Counted from the first letter of the stretch, positions 1 through 8,293 are shown. The stretch is DNA of 21,143 bases from DASXIW01 sp036497785 (GCA_036497785.1 DASXIW010000007.1:1-21143); one strand, 5' to 3'. Numbers and translations: made by a program. Notes: generated by a model not told the origin, from the letters alone.

Positions 1-260
1 AATCGCATCGAGCACCGCTTGTTCGCCTTCATCACCCAGAACTGGCGTGGCAAGCCCTTGCTGACCCATCAGGTCATCGTCCAACTGATCGCCAGCACCA
101 CAACCCAAACCGGCCTTACCGTCCAGTGTCGGCTCGACCAAGACGCCTACGACAAAGGCATCAAGGTCTACAACGCCGAGATGGCCAGGCTGAACATTAC
201 GCCGCCAACTTCCATGGTGAGTGGAACTACACCATCGCACCGCGAAAACCAGATGATTGA
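1..260 (+). pseudogene. ISAzo13-family transposase, C-terminal remnant with frameshift
   Basis: This is the last part of a DDE transposase of the ISAzo13 (Rhodopirellula-type) family; its 5' part lies outside the window. The plus frame from base 1 reads NRIEHRLFAFITQNWRGKP, then a stretch with IVQLIASTTTQTGLTV and GIKVYNAEMARLNIT, all typical of the family's C-terminus. After about base 201 the family-like ending HGEWNYTIAPRKPDD continues in another frame (bases 213-257, stop 258-260). The original frame instead runs on to a meaningless end at 279. Restoring one base around 202-205 would join the two halves, so a one-base deletion is the simplest explanation. The element probably ends between 260 and 314, just before the peptide-binding-protein gene stop at 315. 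Family assignment is from recalled motifs, not a search. Confidence 0.8.
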
Positions 261-314
261 CGCGGTTGTTCTGGCTTAGGCCCTAGGTGGCCCCGATGCT
301 GAGGCGCGCCACCG

Positions 315-1907
315 TCAGCTTGCTTTGACGTTCCAGAACAGCCCGTAGGGCGAGCGCACGAACCCGCTGAGATTGGTGCGATGCGCCATCGGGTTGAACC
401 ACTCGCCCAACGGGATGTAGGGCAGGCTCGCGAATGCCTCGGTCTGAATGTCGCGAGCGATCTGCTTCTGTTTGCCCGCATCGGCCGTGTCGAACCATTG
501 GTTGCGCAGGGCCTCCAGCGTCGGGTCGCTCGGCCAGCCGGTGGAGGCGTTCGCGCCATTGGCGCGCAGCGGATAGGAACTGCCGGGCGTGGACATGGAC
601 AATCCGGCCCAGGTCACGCAGTAGCAGCTCCAGCCACCCTGCTCGACGGAGTCCCGCTTTGCCAGCCGCGCCAGCATCGTGCCCCAATCCGTGGTCTGGT
701 AGTCCACATTCAGGCCGATGCGTTTCAGCTGGTCCTGCATCACCTGGCTCATGGCGCTGATGGCCGGAAGGTCGGACGGGGCGAGCATGACGATCCGTTC
801 GCCCTTGTAGCCGGACGCCGCCACCAGCGCCTTGGCGCGGGCAAGGTCGCGCGGGCCGGTCAGCACACTCATCCCGGCATCGTTGGCCATTGGACTGGCG
901 GCGGTAAAGAAGCCCACGCCGGTCTTGCCGAGATCGGCCTGGTCGCCCACGACCGCGGCCACCACATCCTGCTGGTTCATCGCCGGCAGCAGCGCCTGGC
1001 GCAGCCTCGGGTTGTCGAAGGGCGGCTGCAACTGGTTGAAGCGCAGTATGGCGAGCGCCCCGAACGGGTCGGTCGTTTCCACCTTCACATCGCGGTTGCG
1101 CCGCAGCGCAGGCAGCAGGTCGATCAACGGCTGTTCAAGCCAGTCCACTTCGCCGGTCTGCAAGGCAGCGACGGCGGTGTCGGGATCGGGCTGGGTGATC
1201 CAGTGCACCCGGTCGAAATTCGCGATCTTGGCGCCGGCGAATAATTCCGGCACGCCGGCGGCGGGCGCGAATTTGTCGAAACGCTCGTAATTTGCCTGTG
1301 CGCCGGCCTGCCATTCCTTGGCGATGAAACGGTACGGGCCGCTTCCAACCACTTCCTTGATCTGTGTGCTTGCCGGAGTTTTGGCGATGCGCTCGGGCAT
1401 GATGAAAGGGTAGCGGGAGCCGATGGCGAACAGCATCTGCGGGAAGGGCTTCTTCAGACGGATCTGGAAGCTATTGTCGTCCAGCGCCTTCATCTCGTTG
1501 CTGACGGCGGCGATTGACTGGCCGAACGGATCCTTTTGCTGCCAGCGTGCCAGCGAGGCGACGCAGTCAGTTGCGCGCACCGGCTCGCCGTCATGGAAGA
1601 ACAGCCCGTCGCGCAGATGGAAGGTCCAGCTCAGCCCCTCATCGGAGACCTCCTCGCCGGCAATCATCTGGCGGCGCGGTGTCAGTGACAGGTCGATGCC
1701 GTACAGTGTGTCCCAGACCATATAGCCATGGGTGATGACAACAGTCGCCGCACTCCACAGCGGATCGAGCGAGGAAAGGTCGGCCGACGGGACATAGCGC
1801 AGCAGCTTGCCCGGACCGGTCTGGGCGATGGCGGGGCGGGCAAGGCTGCCAGTAGCGGCAACACCGAGAGCGGCGGCTCCGGCGGAAAGCAGGGTTCTGC
1901 GTCGCAT
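315..1907 (-). CDS. Peptide/nickel-type ABC transporter substrate-binding protein (SBP_bac_5), Tat-exported
   Basis: This is a family 5 extracytoplasmic solute-binding protein of 530 residues, the usual size for DppA/OppA-like proteins. The N-terminus has a twin-arginine-like signal (MRRRTLLSAGAAALG) followed by a hydrophobic stretch and an AIAQ cleavage region near residue 29. The family signature around the FHLRDGLFFHDGEPV segment lies near residue 100. It would bind peptides or a similar solute in the periplasm and hand it to the two permeases encoded just upstream. The ATG at 1907 has a good AGGAGA ribosome site 5-6 bases ahead. It is the last gene of the minus-strand operon, 70 bases after the second permease. 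The intercistronic gap contains an inverted repeat. The substrate cannot be read from sequence; dipeptide, oligopeptide, glutathione or an opine are all possible. Confidence 0.93.
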   Translation of the reverse strand: MRRRTLLSAGAAALGVAATGSLARPAIAQTGPGKLLRYVPSADLSSLDPLWSAATVVITHGYMVWDTLYGIDLSLTPRRQMIAGEEVSDEGLSWTFHLRDGLFFHDGEPVRATDCVASLARWQQKDPFGQSIAAVSNEMKALDDNSFQIRLKKPFPQMLFAIGSRYPFIMPERIAKTPASTQIKEVVGSGPYRFIAKEWQAGAQANYERFDKFAPAAGVPELFAGAKIANFDRVHWITQPDPDTAVAALQTGEVDWLEQPLIDLLPALRRNRDVKVETTDPFGALAILRFNQLQPPFDNPRLRQALLPAMNQQDVVAAVVGDQADLGKTGVGFFTAASPMANDAGMSVLTGPRDLARAKALVAASGYKGERIVMLAPSDLPAISAMSQVMQDQLKRIGLNVDYQTTDWGTMLARLAKRDSVEQGGWSCYCVTWAGLSMSTPGSSYPLRANGANASTGWPSDPTLEALRNQWFDTADAGKQKQIARDIQTEAFASLPYIPLGEWFNPMAHRTNLSGFVRSPYGLFWNVKAS

Positions 1908-1921
1908 GAAACTCTCCTGGT

Positions 1922-1976
1922 CGCGAAACCGTCACAGTGCCGGAGCGACCGCCCGGACGACAAGCCGGTTTACGCG
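1922..1976 (-). repeat. Intercistronic inverted repeat (possible mRNA hairpin)
   Basis: CGCGAAACCG at 1922-1931 pairs with CGGTTTACGCG at 1966-1976, leaving one unpaired A at 1972 and a 34-base loop that is itself GC-rich. It occupies most of the gap between the permease stop (1978) and the binding-protein start (1907). No T-run follows, so it is not a classical terminator. It may protect or process the mRNA so that the distal binding protein is expressed at a different level from the permeases; that role is inference. Confidence 0.4.
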
Positions 1977-1977
1977 G

Positions 1978-2793
1978 CTAGCGCTGGCTTCGCAGCCGCG
2001 GGTCCAGCAGGTCTTGGGCGGCATCTCCCAGCAAGTTGAAACCGAGTGCGGCCAACAGGATGGCGGCGCCGGAAAACGCCGCCGGCCACGGGGAAAGTGC
2101 CAGGAAATTGCGGCTTTCCGCCAACATCCGCCCTAGCGACGCGGTGGGCGGCTGCGTGCCCAGACCAAGGAACGACAGCGACGCCTCCACCAATATGGCT
2201 GTCGATAGCGACAAGCTGGTCTGGACCAGAATGATCGGGGAGAGGTTCGGCAGCAAATGGCGCCAGATGATCCGCCGGTCGCGGGCGCCGATCGCGCGGG
2301 CAGCGGTCACGTATTCGCTGTCCTTCAACAGCAAGGCGGGCGCGCGCAGCGTCCGGGCGAAGATCGGGGTGTACACGATCGCGATCGCGATGGCGGTGCT
2401 GGCAGCGCCCGGACCCAGAACCGCGATAACGCCGATCGCCAGCAGAATGACGGGGAAGGCGAACAGCACGTCCATCAAACGCATCGCGACCTTGTCCGCC
2501 CAGCCGCCGCGCCAGGCCGCCAGCACGCCAACACTGCCGCCCACCGCGAGCGCCGCGAAAACCGACAGCGTGGAAATCGCAAACAGCGTGCGGTAGCCGA
2601 ACAATACCCGCGACAGCGTGTCGCGGCCGAAATTATCCGTGCCAAGCAAATGCGCCGCAGTGGGGGCGGCGAAACGGGCGAGGATATTCTGCACATTCGG
2701 GTCGAACGGTGCGGCCCTGGGCGCCAGCAAAGCCGCCAGCGCCTGTGCTGCCACCAGTGCCACACCTGTCCAGAGCAGGGGATGGCGTGGCAT
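1978..2793 (-). CDS. Peptide/nickel ABC transporter permease, DppC/OppC-like
   Basis: This is an inner-membrane permease of the BPD_transp_1 family, 271 residues, normal for DppC. It starts MPRHPLLWTGVALVAAQ with a first membrane segment. The DppC hallmark HLLGTDNFGRDTLSRVLFG follows near residues 45-65, then several hydrophobic segments. The cytoplasmic EAA-type loop (DSEYVTAARAIGARDRRI), which would dock on an ATPase, comes in the C-terminal half. It ends in the family-like FNLLGDAAQDLLDPRLR. The reading frame stays open far upstream, but the ATG at 2793 is the right start: its ATG shares one base with the TGA of the preceding permease gene (TGATG), a normal translational coupling. It would form a heterodimer with the DppB-like protein. 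No partner ATPase is encoded in the window. Confidence 0.93.
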   Translation of the reverse strand: MPRHPLLWTGVALVAAQALAALLAPRAAPFDPNVQNILARFAAPTAAHLLGTDNFGRDTLSRVLFGYRTLFAISTLSVFAALAVGGSVGVLAAWRGGWADKVAMRLMDVLFAFPVILLAIGVIAVLGPGAASTAIAIAIVYTPIFARTLRAPALLLKDSEYVTAARAIGARDRRIIWRHLLPNLSPIILVQTSLSLSTAILVEASLSFLGLGTQPPTASLGRMLAESRNFLALSPWPAAFSGAAILLAALGFNLLGDAAQDLLDPRLRSQR

Positions 2794-3740
2794 CACGAGG
2801 TCCGGGCGCGAGGGTCGGCCACGAGGTACAGCAGGTCGATCAGGAAATTCACCAGCACGAACGTCACCGTCGCCAGCAGAATGGCGGCCTGAATGAGGGG
2901 ATAGTTGCGTTCGGCGATGGCGCCCACCATCAGCCGGCCCAGACCGGGCAGGGCGAAGACCTGCTCGACCACCACGGACCCGCCGAACAGATAGCCCGCG
3001 GCGATGCCCAGGCTGGTGAGGAACGGAAAGCAGGCATTGCGCAGGGCGTGGATGAACACCACGCGCCATTCCGTCACCCCCTTGGCCCGCGCGGTGCGGG
3101 TATAGTCCTGACTGAGAGCATCCAGCATGGCGGCACGGACCACGCGCGACAGCGACGCCAGCACCGGGAGCGCGATTGCGACGGTGGGCAAAATCATGCG
3201 TTGCAGATTGGCTGCGGGATTCTGCGCGAAAGGCACCCACCCCACCACCTGCATGCGCGGCATGATGGCGCCGGCCCCATAGAGCAGCATTGCGCCGAGC
3301 CAGAAGGACGGCATTGTGACACCGATCACCGACAAGACCCGCGCGGCAATATCCGCGACCGAGCTGCGCAGCGTGGCCATAAGACAGCCCAAAGGAACAG
3401 CGATCAGCACGGCCAGCGTCAGCCCCAGAACGGACAGCTCGACGGTGACGCCCACCCGCCCGGCGATTTCGTGCAGCACAGGCTGCCCGGTCCAGGCGCT
3501 GGTGCCGAAATCCCCCTGCAGCGCGGCGCCGATCCAAAGGAGATATTGATGCAGGAGCGATTGATCGAGGCCCAGCCGATGGCGCAACGCGGCGACATGT
3601 TCTGGTGACGTATCGGATGCGCCCAACATGATCTGTGCGGCATCGCCCGGTACCAGATGGATCATCATGAAGGTCAGCAGGGAAACGCCGAACAGGACGA
3701 ACAGCAATTCTCCGGCGCGGATCAGCAGCGCCTTGATCAT
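2793..3740 (-). CDS. Peptide/nickel ABC transporter permease, DppB/OppB-like
   Basis: This is an inner-membrane permease of 315 residues with a family-typical beginning: a first membrane segment, then LTFMMIHLVPGDAAQIMLG and the LGLDQSLLHQYLLWIGAALQGDFG segment near residues 55-80. About six hydrophobic segments can be seen. The EAA-type ATPase-docking loop (SQDYTRTARAKGVTEWRV) lies in the second half, near residues 210-230, followed by LPGLGRLMVGAI and FLIDLLYLVADPR, both diagnostic for DppB. Its start overlaps the stop of the upstream binding-protein gene by ATGA, and its own stop overlaps the dppC-like start. All three genes are therefore translationally coupled. Confidence 0.95.
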   Translation of the reverse strand: MIKALLIRAGELLFVLFGVSLLTFMMIHLVPGDAAQIMLGASDTSPEHVAALRHRLGLDQSLLHQYLLWIGAALQGDFGTSAWTGQPVLHEIAGRVGVTVELSVLGLTLAVLIAVPLGCLMATLRSSVADIAARVLSVIGVTMPSFWLGAMLLYGAGAIMPRMQVVGWVPFAQNPAANLQRMILPTVAIALPVLASLSRVVRAAMLDALSQDYTRTARAKGVTEWRVVFIHALRNACFPFLTSLGIAAGYLFGGSVVVEQVFALPGLGRLMVGAIAERNYPLIQAAILLATVTFVLVNFLIDLLYLVADPRARTS

Positions 3741-5233
3741 TTCGCCAGCGTGGTCGCTCGCAATGCGCGCAACGACCGGGTCGCCATGGGCACGAAGCCT
3801 TGCACATTATCGCGCACGGCAGCGAACAGCGCGCCATAGGCCAGATGCACGACCGGTCCGGTGCAGGCCAGAATGCGCTGCACGTCGTCGTAGATCTTCT
3901 TGCGTACCGCCGGATCGGTTGCCGCGCGGGCCTCGATCAGTTGCTTGTCCAGGGCCGGATAGGAATATTTGAACACGTTGGTGGCGCCGCCGGTCTGAAA
4001 GGTGCGGCCGAAATAATCGTCTGGATCGGGACCGCCGCTGTTCAGCGAGACGAACCCATCGAAATTGCTTGCCCGCCAATCCGCGATGAAGCGTCCCTGT
4101 TCCTGTACGTTCAGCGACACGTCGAAGCCGGCCTGGTTCAACTGCGCCTGCACCACCTGCGCGACATCGACCACCTGCTGCACCGAGCCCAGCACATTCA
4201 GGGTAATCTTGAGCTTGCCCGTGATACCCGCTGCGGCGAGCTTCTTCTGTGCGCCTGCAGGATCCGGTTTGTAGCAGGGAAAATCGCCGGTCGGCAGCGC
4301 CCATTGCGTCAGCGCCGGAGAAAGCGGGCCGCCCGGCACGCCACGGCCAAAGTAAACCGCCTCGACCAGCTGGGCACGATCAATCGCCATGTTGATGGCC
4401 TCCCGCACCTCGGGTTTGTCGAAGGGCGGCCGAGATGTGTTCAGCCCGATCAGGCTGTAGGCAAGGTCCTGCGTCTCAAGCAGCTTCACGTCGGGCTGCC
4501 CCCCCAGCGCCACCGCCGATGTCGCGTCCAGCACCGGCAGAAGCTGATAGGTACCGCTGGAGATCCCGGCCTCGCGCGCGGTCGATTCCGGTACGATGTC
4601 GAAAGTCAGCCCTTCCAGGGCGGGCAATCCCTTATCCCAATAATCCGGGTTCCGCTCCAGCGCGATATCGGTGTCGGGCACCCATTCCTTGAACCGGAAC
4701 GGACCGGTGCCGACCGGCTTGCTGCCCAGATCGGCGATGGCTTCCGGCGCGACGATGGCGATGCTGGCAAGCTGGGCGAGGAACGGTGCCGACGGGGCGG
4801 CGAGGGTAATGGAAACGCCATCGGCGCCGGCGGCCGACACATCCTTCACCCCGGCCAGGCGCGAGGCGAAAGGCGAGCCGGTCTTGGGATCGCGCACCCG
4901 GGCGAGGTTGGCGATGATGTCCTGTGGCGTGACCTCGCGCCCATTATGGAACACGGCGCCGTTGCGCAAATGGAACGTATATACAAGCCCGTCCGCCGAA
5001 ACCGTCCAGCGATCGGACAAAGCCGGGACGACCCGCAGGTCCTGGTCGATCGCGGTCAGCCCCTCGTAAATGTTACTGTCGATCAGCGCGGTCGAGAATG
5101 CGGTGGCGAGCTGGGGATCGAGGCCGTTGGGCGACTGGTCGGTGGCGATCTCCAGGGTCTGTCCCCAGGCCGAAAGCGGCAGCAATAGCGCGCAGGCGGC
5201 AAGGGCGGGCAGCCGTTGGGGCATTGTCACCAT
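3737..5233 (-). CDS. Peptide/nickel-type ABC transporter substrate-binding protein (SBP_bac_5), Sec-exported
   Basis: This is a second family 5 solute-binding protein, 498 residues, first gene of the minus-strand operon. It has a Sec-type signal peptide (a short charged start, then LPALAACALLLPLSAWGQ with likely cleavage after residue 24-25) and no twin arginines, unlike its operon partner. Family features include TFHLRNGAVFHNGREV near residue 90, VGTGPFRFKEW near 175, and a conserved later region with NTSRPPFDKPEVREAIN. The first ATG (5233) is preferred over the one three codons later because GGGAG sits 4-5 bases before it. The two binding proteins look distantly related and may serve different ligands through one permease pair. 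Expression is probably from the region shared with the divergent sugar transporter operon. Confidence 0.93.
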   Translation of the reverse strand: MVTMPQRLPALAACALLLPLSAWGQTLEIATDQSPNGLDPQLATAFSTALIDSNIYEGLTAIDQDLRVVPALSDRWTVSADGLVYTFHLRNGAVFHNGREVTPQDIIANLARVRDPKTGSPFASRLAGVKDVSAAGADGVSITLAAPSAPFLAQLASIAIVAPEAIADLGSKPVGTGPFRFKEWVPDTDIALERNPDYWDKGLPALEGLTFDIVPESTAREAGISSGTYQLLPVLDATSAVALGGQPDVKLLETQDLAYSLIGLNTSRPPFDKPEVREAINMAIDRAQLVEAVYFGRGVPGGPLSPALTQWALPTGDFPCYKPDPAGAQKKLAAAGITGKLKITLNVLGSVQQVVDVAQVVQAQLNQAGFDVSLNVQEQGRFIADWRASNFDGFVSLNSGGPDPDDYFGRTFQTGGATNVFKYSYPALDKQLIEARAATDPAVRKKIYDDVQRILACTGPVVHLAYGALFAAVRDNVQGFVPMATRSLRALRATTLAK

Positions 5234-5451
5234 TCATCTCCCGTAACATCCGCGCCGAGGCTGGGGTGCTGCTTCAGGCCTGTCAATCCTGGGCTGGCAA
5301 TCCGGCGAAATCGGGGCATGACAGCTGGCGAAAGAGGTATACGCCTTCGCGAGATACTTGACGCGCCAGCCCGCGCCGCACTACCGATCACACACTGCAT
5401 CAAGCAACCGGGCGGGCATTTGCCGCGCGTACAAAAAACGAGGAAACGGCC
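5234..5451. promoter_or_regulatory. Divergent intergenic region between the peptide and sugar importer operons
   Basis: These 218 bases separate two oppositely transcribed transporter operons and must hold both promoters. On the plus strand TTGACG (5358-5363) is a good -35 match, but the -10 candidate 18 bases later (TACCGA, 5382-5387) is poor, so the promoter call is weak. The plus-strand ribosome site is GAGGA, 7 bases before the ATG at 5452. I see no strong palindromic operator and no regulator gene next to it. Confidence 0.35.
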
Positions 5452-6522
5452 ATGATTGATCCGAAAGATCCAGTCAGCGATACGTCGGCGGCCGGCGGCG
5501 TCGCGCGCCGCGCCATGTTTGGCGGCGCGGCGCTGGGTACGGCGCTGCTCGCCATGGGCGCTGCCGCCACCCGCGCGCAGGCCGCCGGGATCCCCAGCCA
5601 CCCCAGATGGCGCCTGGTCTTCGTCAACCACGTCACCACCAACCCGTTCTTCGTGCCGACCCAGTACGGCATCCAGGACGCCTGCGCCATGATGGGCTGC
5701 GACTATCAATGGACCGGATCGGCCACCAGCAATGCCGGCGAGATGGTCAACGCCATGAACGCCGCCATCGCCGCCAAGGCGGACGCCATCGCCGTGCCCA
5801 TCGTGGATCCTGCCGCCTTCACCCGCCCGATCGCACGCGCGATGGATGCCGGAATTCCCGTCTTCTCCTATAACGCGGACGCCAATGCCGGGCGCCTAGC
5901 CTATATCGGCCAGGACCTTTACGCCGCTGGCGTCAAGATGGGCGAGCGGATCGTGAGCATGGTGGATAGCGGCAAGGTGGCGCTGTTCATTTCCACCCCC
6001 GGCCAGTTGAACATTCAGCCGCGCATCGACGGCGCGCAGGACGCCATCAAGAAATCCGGCAAAAAGATCGACATCGACGTGATCGCCACCGGCGCCACGG
6101 TCGATGAGGAACTCTCCAAGGTGAAGGCCTATTATATCGGCCATCAGGACGTGAAGGGCATGTTCGCCGTGGATGGCGGCAGCACGCAGGGCGTGTCCGA
6201 AGTGATCCGGGAGAGCAAGCTGGCCGAAAAAGGCATCCGTGGCGGCGGCTTCGATCTGCTGCCCCGCACGCTGACAAATATTCATGAAGGCCACCTGGAT
6301 TTCACCATCGACCAGCAACCCTATCTGCAGGGCTTCTACACCGTGATGGAAATGGTGACATTCCTGGCATCCGGCGGTCTCGTCGGACCGGCGGACGTGA
6401 ACACCGGCCTGAAATTCGTCACCAAGGACAATGTCGGCCCCTATCTGTCCACTGAGACACGCTACGAAGGCAAGACCGACAAAGCGGCAATCGTGCCGCG
6501 CAGCGGCGCCATCAAGGCGTGA
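5452..6522 (+). CDS. Sugar ABC transporter substrate-binding protein (Peripla_BP_4, RbsB/FrcB-like)
   Basis: This is a periplasmic sugar-binding protein of 356 residues. Its N-terminal leader contains RR (VARRAMFGGAALGTALLAMG, residues about 18-37), resembling a Tat signal, followed by an ATRAQAAG cleavage region. The mature part begins WRLVFVNHVTTNPFFVPTQYG and continues with AIAAKADAIAVPIVDP, VFSYNADA and KGMFAVDGGSTQGV. This is the alternating pattern of class-I sugar-binding folds related to LacI and RbsB. It starts with a good GAGGA ribosome site and overlaps the next gene by GTGA. It would capture a monosaccharide (ribose, fructose, xylose or arabinose types are all possible) for the permease and ATPase that follow. 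Sequence alone does not give the sugar; the downstream dehydrogenase suggests an aldose. Confidence 0.93.
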   Translation: MIDPKDPVSDTSAAGGVARRAMFGGAALGTALLAMGAAATRAQAAGIPSHPRWRLVFVNHVTTNPFFVPTQYGIQDACAMMGCDYQWTGSATSNAGEMVNAMNAAIAAKADAIAVPIVDPAAFTRPIARAMDAGIPVFSYNADANAGRLAYIGQDLYAAGVKMGERIVSMVDSGKVALFISTPGQLNIQPRIDGAQDAIKKSGKKIDIDVIATGATVDEELSKVKAYYIGHQDVKGMFAVDGGSTQGVSEVIRESKLAEKGIRGGGFDLLPRTLTNIHEGHLDFTIDQQPYLQGFYTVMEMVTFLASGGLVGPADVNTGLKFVTKDNVGPYLSTETRYEGKTDKAAIVPRSGAIKA

Positions 6523-7520
6523 GCGCTGCCAACGAGAATGGGGCCGTCCGGCCGTCCCCGTTCGCGGGGCGGCTTCTTGGCGCGTTCCTGCGCTGGCGAG
6601 AGGCCAGCATCATCGTCGTCGCCATGCTGCTGACGCTCTATTTCCAGGCAGCCAACGACAACTTCCTCACCGAGGCCAACCTCCAGACCCTGTCTCAGTT
6701 CATCGCGGCCTCCGCGATCATTGCCTGCGGCGAGATCATGCTGCTGATCTGCGGCGAGATCGACCTGTCCGCCGGTCATGTCTTCGCCCTGGCGCCCTTC
6801 ATCATGCATTTTGCCAACCAGGCCGGGTTACCCATCTTCCTGGCGCTGCTGGCGGCACTGCTGGGCTCGGCGCTGGTCGGCTTGGTCAACGGTCTCATCA
6901 CGGTGAAGCTGAGCGTGCCGTCCTTCGTCACCACGCTGGGCACATTGTACCTGCTTAACGGCTTTACGCTCACCATTTCGCATGGCTCGCCGGTCGAGAC
7001 CGGCGGCAGCGAAGCCTTCGCCAACGTCATGGGCGCATCGGGCTACGCCGAAATCATCTGGGCCTTCGTCATCGTCGCCATCATGCATTTCGTGCTGCGC
7101 CAAACACGCTGGGGTCTGCACACCATTGCCGCCGGCGGCAATCTGATCGGCGCCGCGGAAGCCGGCATCAACGTGGCGCGGATCAAGATCGGCAACTTCA
7201 TCCTCACCAGCGTTCTGGCCGGCTTCACCGGCATCATCGAAGCGTTCCGCATCAGCTCCACCGATCCGCTCGCCGGCGGCACGGCCATCATGTTCCTCGC
7301 TGTCGCCGCCGGCGTGATCGGTGGCACGCCCCTGGCCGGCGGCTCCGGCACGGTGCTGGGCGGTCTGATCGGCGCGATCGTGCTGGGCGTGCTGCGCGAC
7401 GGCTTCACGCTGCAGGGCATCAACGCCTTCACCTTCGACATGATCATCGGCGCGTTCATTTTGATCGCGATGATCTCCAACATCCATGTCGGCCGGCTGC
7501 AACGACGGGGAGGGCGGTGA
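6519..7520 (+). CDS. Sugar ABC transporter permease (RbsC/FrcC-like, BPD_transp_2)
   Basis: This is a multi-spanning inner-membrane permease of 333 residues. The GTG start at 6519 overlaps the preceding stop (GTGA), which fixes translational coupling. After a short cytoplasmic N-terminus (SAANENGAVRPSPFAG) there is a first membrane segment around residues 30-45. The family motif GEIMLLICGEIDLSAG comes next, near residues 70-85, followed by SVPSFVTTLGTLYLLNG near 130-145. The cytoplasmic loop AGGNLIGAAEAGINV near 205-220 would contact the ATPase. A single permease gene of this family normally works as a homodimer, which agrees with only one being present. The sugar is not determined. Confidence 0.94.
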   Translation: MSAANENGAVRPSPFAGRLLGAFLRWREASIIVVAMLLTLYFQAANDNFLTEANLQTLSQFIAASAIIACGEIMLLICGEIDLSAGHVFALAPFIMHFANQAGLPIFLALLAALLGSALVGLVNGLITVKLSVPSFVTTLGTLYLLNGFTLTISHGSPVETGGSEAFANVMGASGYAEIIWAFVIVAIMHFVLRQTRWGLHTIAAGGNLIGAAEAGINVARIKIGNFILTSVLAGFTGIIEAFRISSTDPLAGGTAIMFLAVAAGVIGGTPLAGGSGTVLGGLIGAIVLGVLRDGFTLQGINAFTFDMIIGAFILIAMISNIHVGRLQRRGGR

Positions 7521-8293
7521 TGAGCGATCCGTCATCGCAAGGCGAGGCGTTGCGGGCCGAAGCCATCACCAAGCGCTTCGGCACGGTCACCGCATTGGAT
7601 GGCGTGTCCATGCGTCTGGCGCCGGGAGAGATCCTCGGCATACTCGGCGATAACGGCGCCGGCAAGTCGACATTGATGAAGATCCTCACCGGCTATCAGC
7701 CGCCCACCACCGGCCGCCTGTTCGTGGCGGGCGAGGAGGTGGCGCTGCGCTCGGTGGACCATGCCCGCGCGCTCGGCATCGAATGCGTCTATCAGGATCT
7801 GGCGCTGGTGAACGGGCTGAGCGTCTACCACAACATGTTTCTCAACCGCGAGAAGCGCCGCGCCTTTCCGCCCTTCATGCTGGACAATCCCGCGATGCGC
7901 CGCCGCGCCCAGGAGATACTGGACGATATCGGCGTGAACATCCCCTCCGTCGATCTGGAAGTGGAACGCCTGTCCGGCGGCCAGCGCCAGGCGGTGGCGG
8001 TGGCGCGCGCCGTTGGCTCGAATGCCCGGATATTGCTGCTGGACGAACCGCTGGCCGCAATGGGCGCGCGGGAATCCGCCCTGATCATCGACCTCATTCT
8101 GCGGCTGAAGGCGAAGGGCGATCTGTCGATCGTCATGATCATGCACAACTATGCCCAGACGCTGGACATTGCTGACCGCATCATGCTGATGCAGCATGGC
8201 ACCGTGACCTATGAACGCGCTTCCGGCGAGACGTCGGTGACGGAGTTGCTGGAAATCATACGCCGCGAATATCGGGCCCGTCGCGCCGCCTAA
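7520..8293 (+). CDS. Sugar ABC transporter ATP-binding protein, single cassette (FrcA-like)
   Basis: This is a cytoplasmic ATPase that powers the permease. All nucleotide-binding motifs are present: Walker A GDNGAGKST (residues 43-51), Q-loop Gln92, signature LSGGQ (151-155), Walker B ILLLDE (171-176) and the switch His209. At 257 residues it has one cassette, whereas RbsA and XylG types have two fused cassettes and about 500 residues; FrcA-type importers use the single form. I chose the ATG at 7520, which shares its A with the permease stop (TGATG) and has GGGAGG six bases ahead. A GTG one codon earlier (7517) is possible but sits too close to that site. The segment after Walker B reads PLAAMG where relatives often have PTAALG, a conservative change. 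Confidence 0.95.
   Translation: MSDPSSQGEALRAEAITKRFGTVTALDGVSMRLAPGEILGILGDNGAGKSTLMKILTGYQPPTTGRLFVAGEEVALRSVDHARALGIECVYQDLALVNGLSVYHNMFLNREKRRAFPPFMLDNPAMRRRAQEILDDIGVNIPSVDLEVERLSGGQRQAVAVARAVGSNARILLLDEPLAAMGARESALIIDLILRLKAKGDLSIVMIMHNYAQTLDIADRIMLMQHGTVTYERASGETSVTELLEIIRREYRARRAA

Noticed and set aside
2709..3608. A 299-codon plus-strand open frame over the permease genes
   Set aside because: It is antisense to the dppB-like gene and shows the His/Gly/Gln-rich composition of a shadow frame.
1978..3837. A 619-codon minus-strand frame as one large protein
   Set aside because: Only its last 271 codons look like a permease. The rest is an arginine-rich shadow of the dppB-like and binding-protein genes in another frame.
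3800..5188. A 462-codon plus-strand open frame
   Set aside because: It is antisense to a well-supported binding-protein gene, with His/Arg/Gln-rich low-similarity sequence typical of GC-rich shadow frames.
5358..5387. A confident sigma-70 promoter for the sugar importer
   Set aside because: The -35 is good but the -10 matches poorly, so it is listed only as a weak candidate within the regulatory region.
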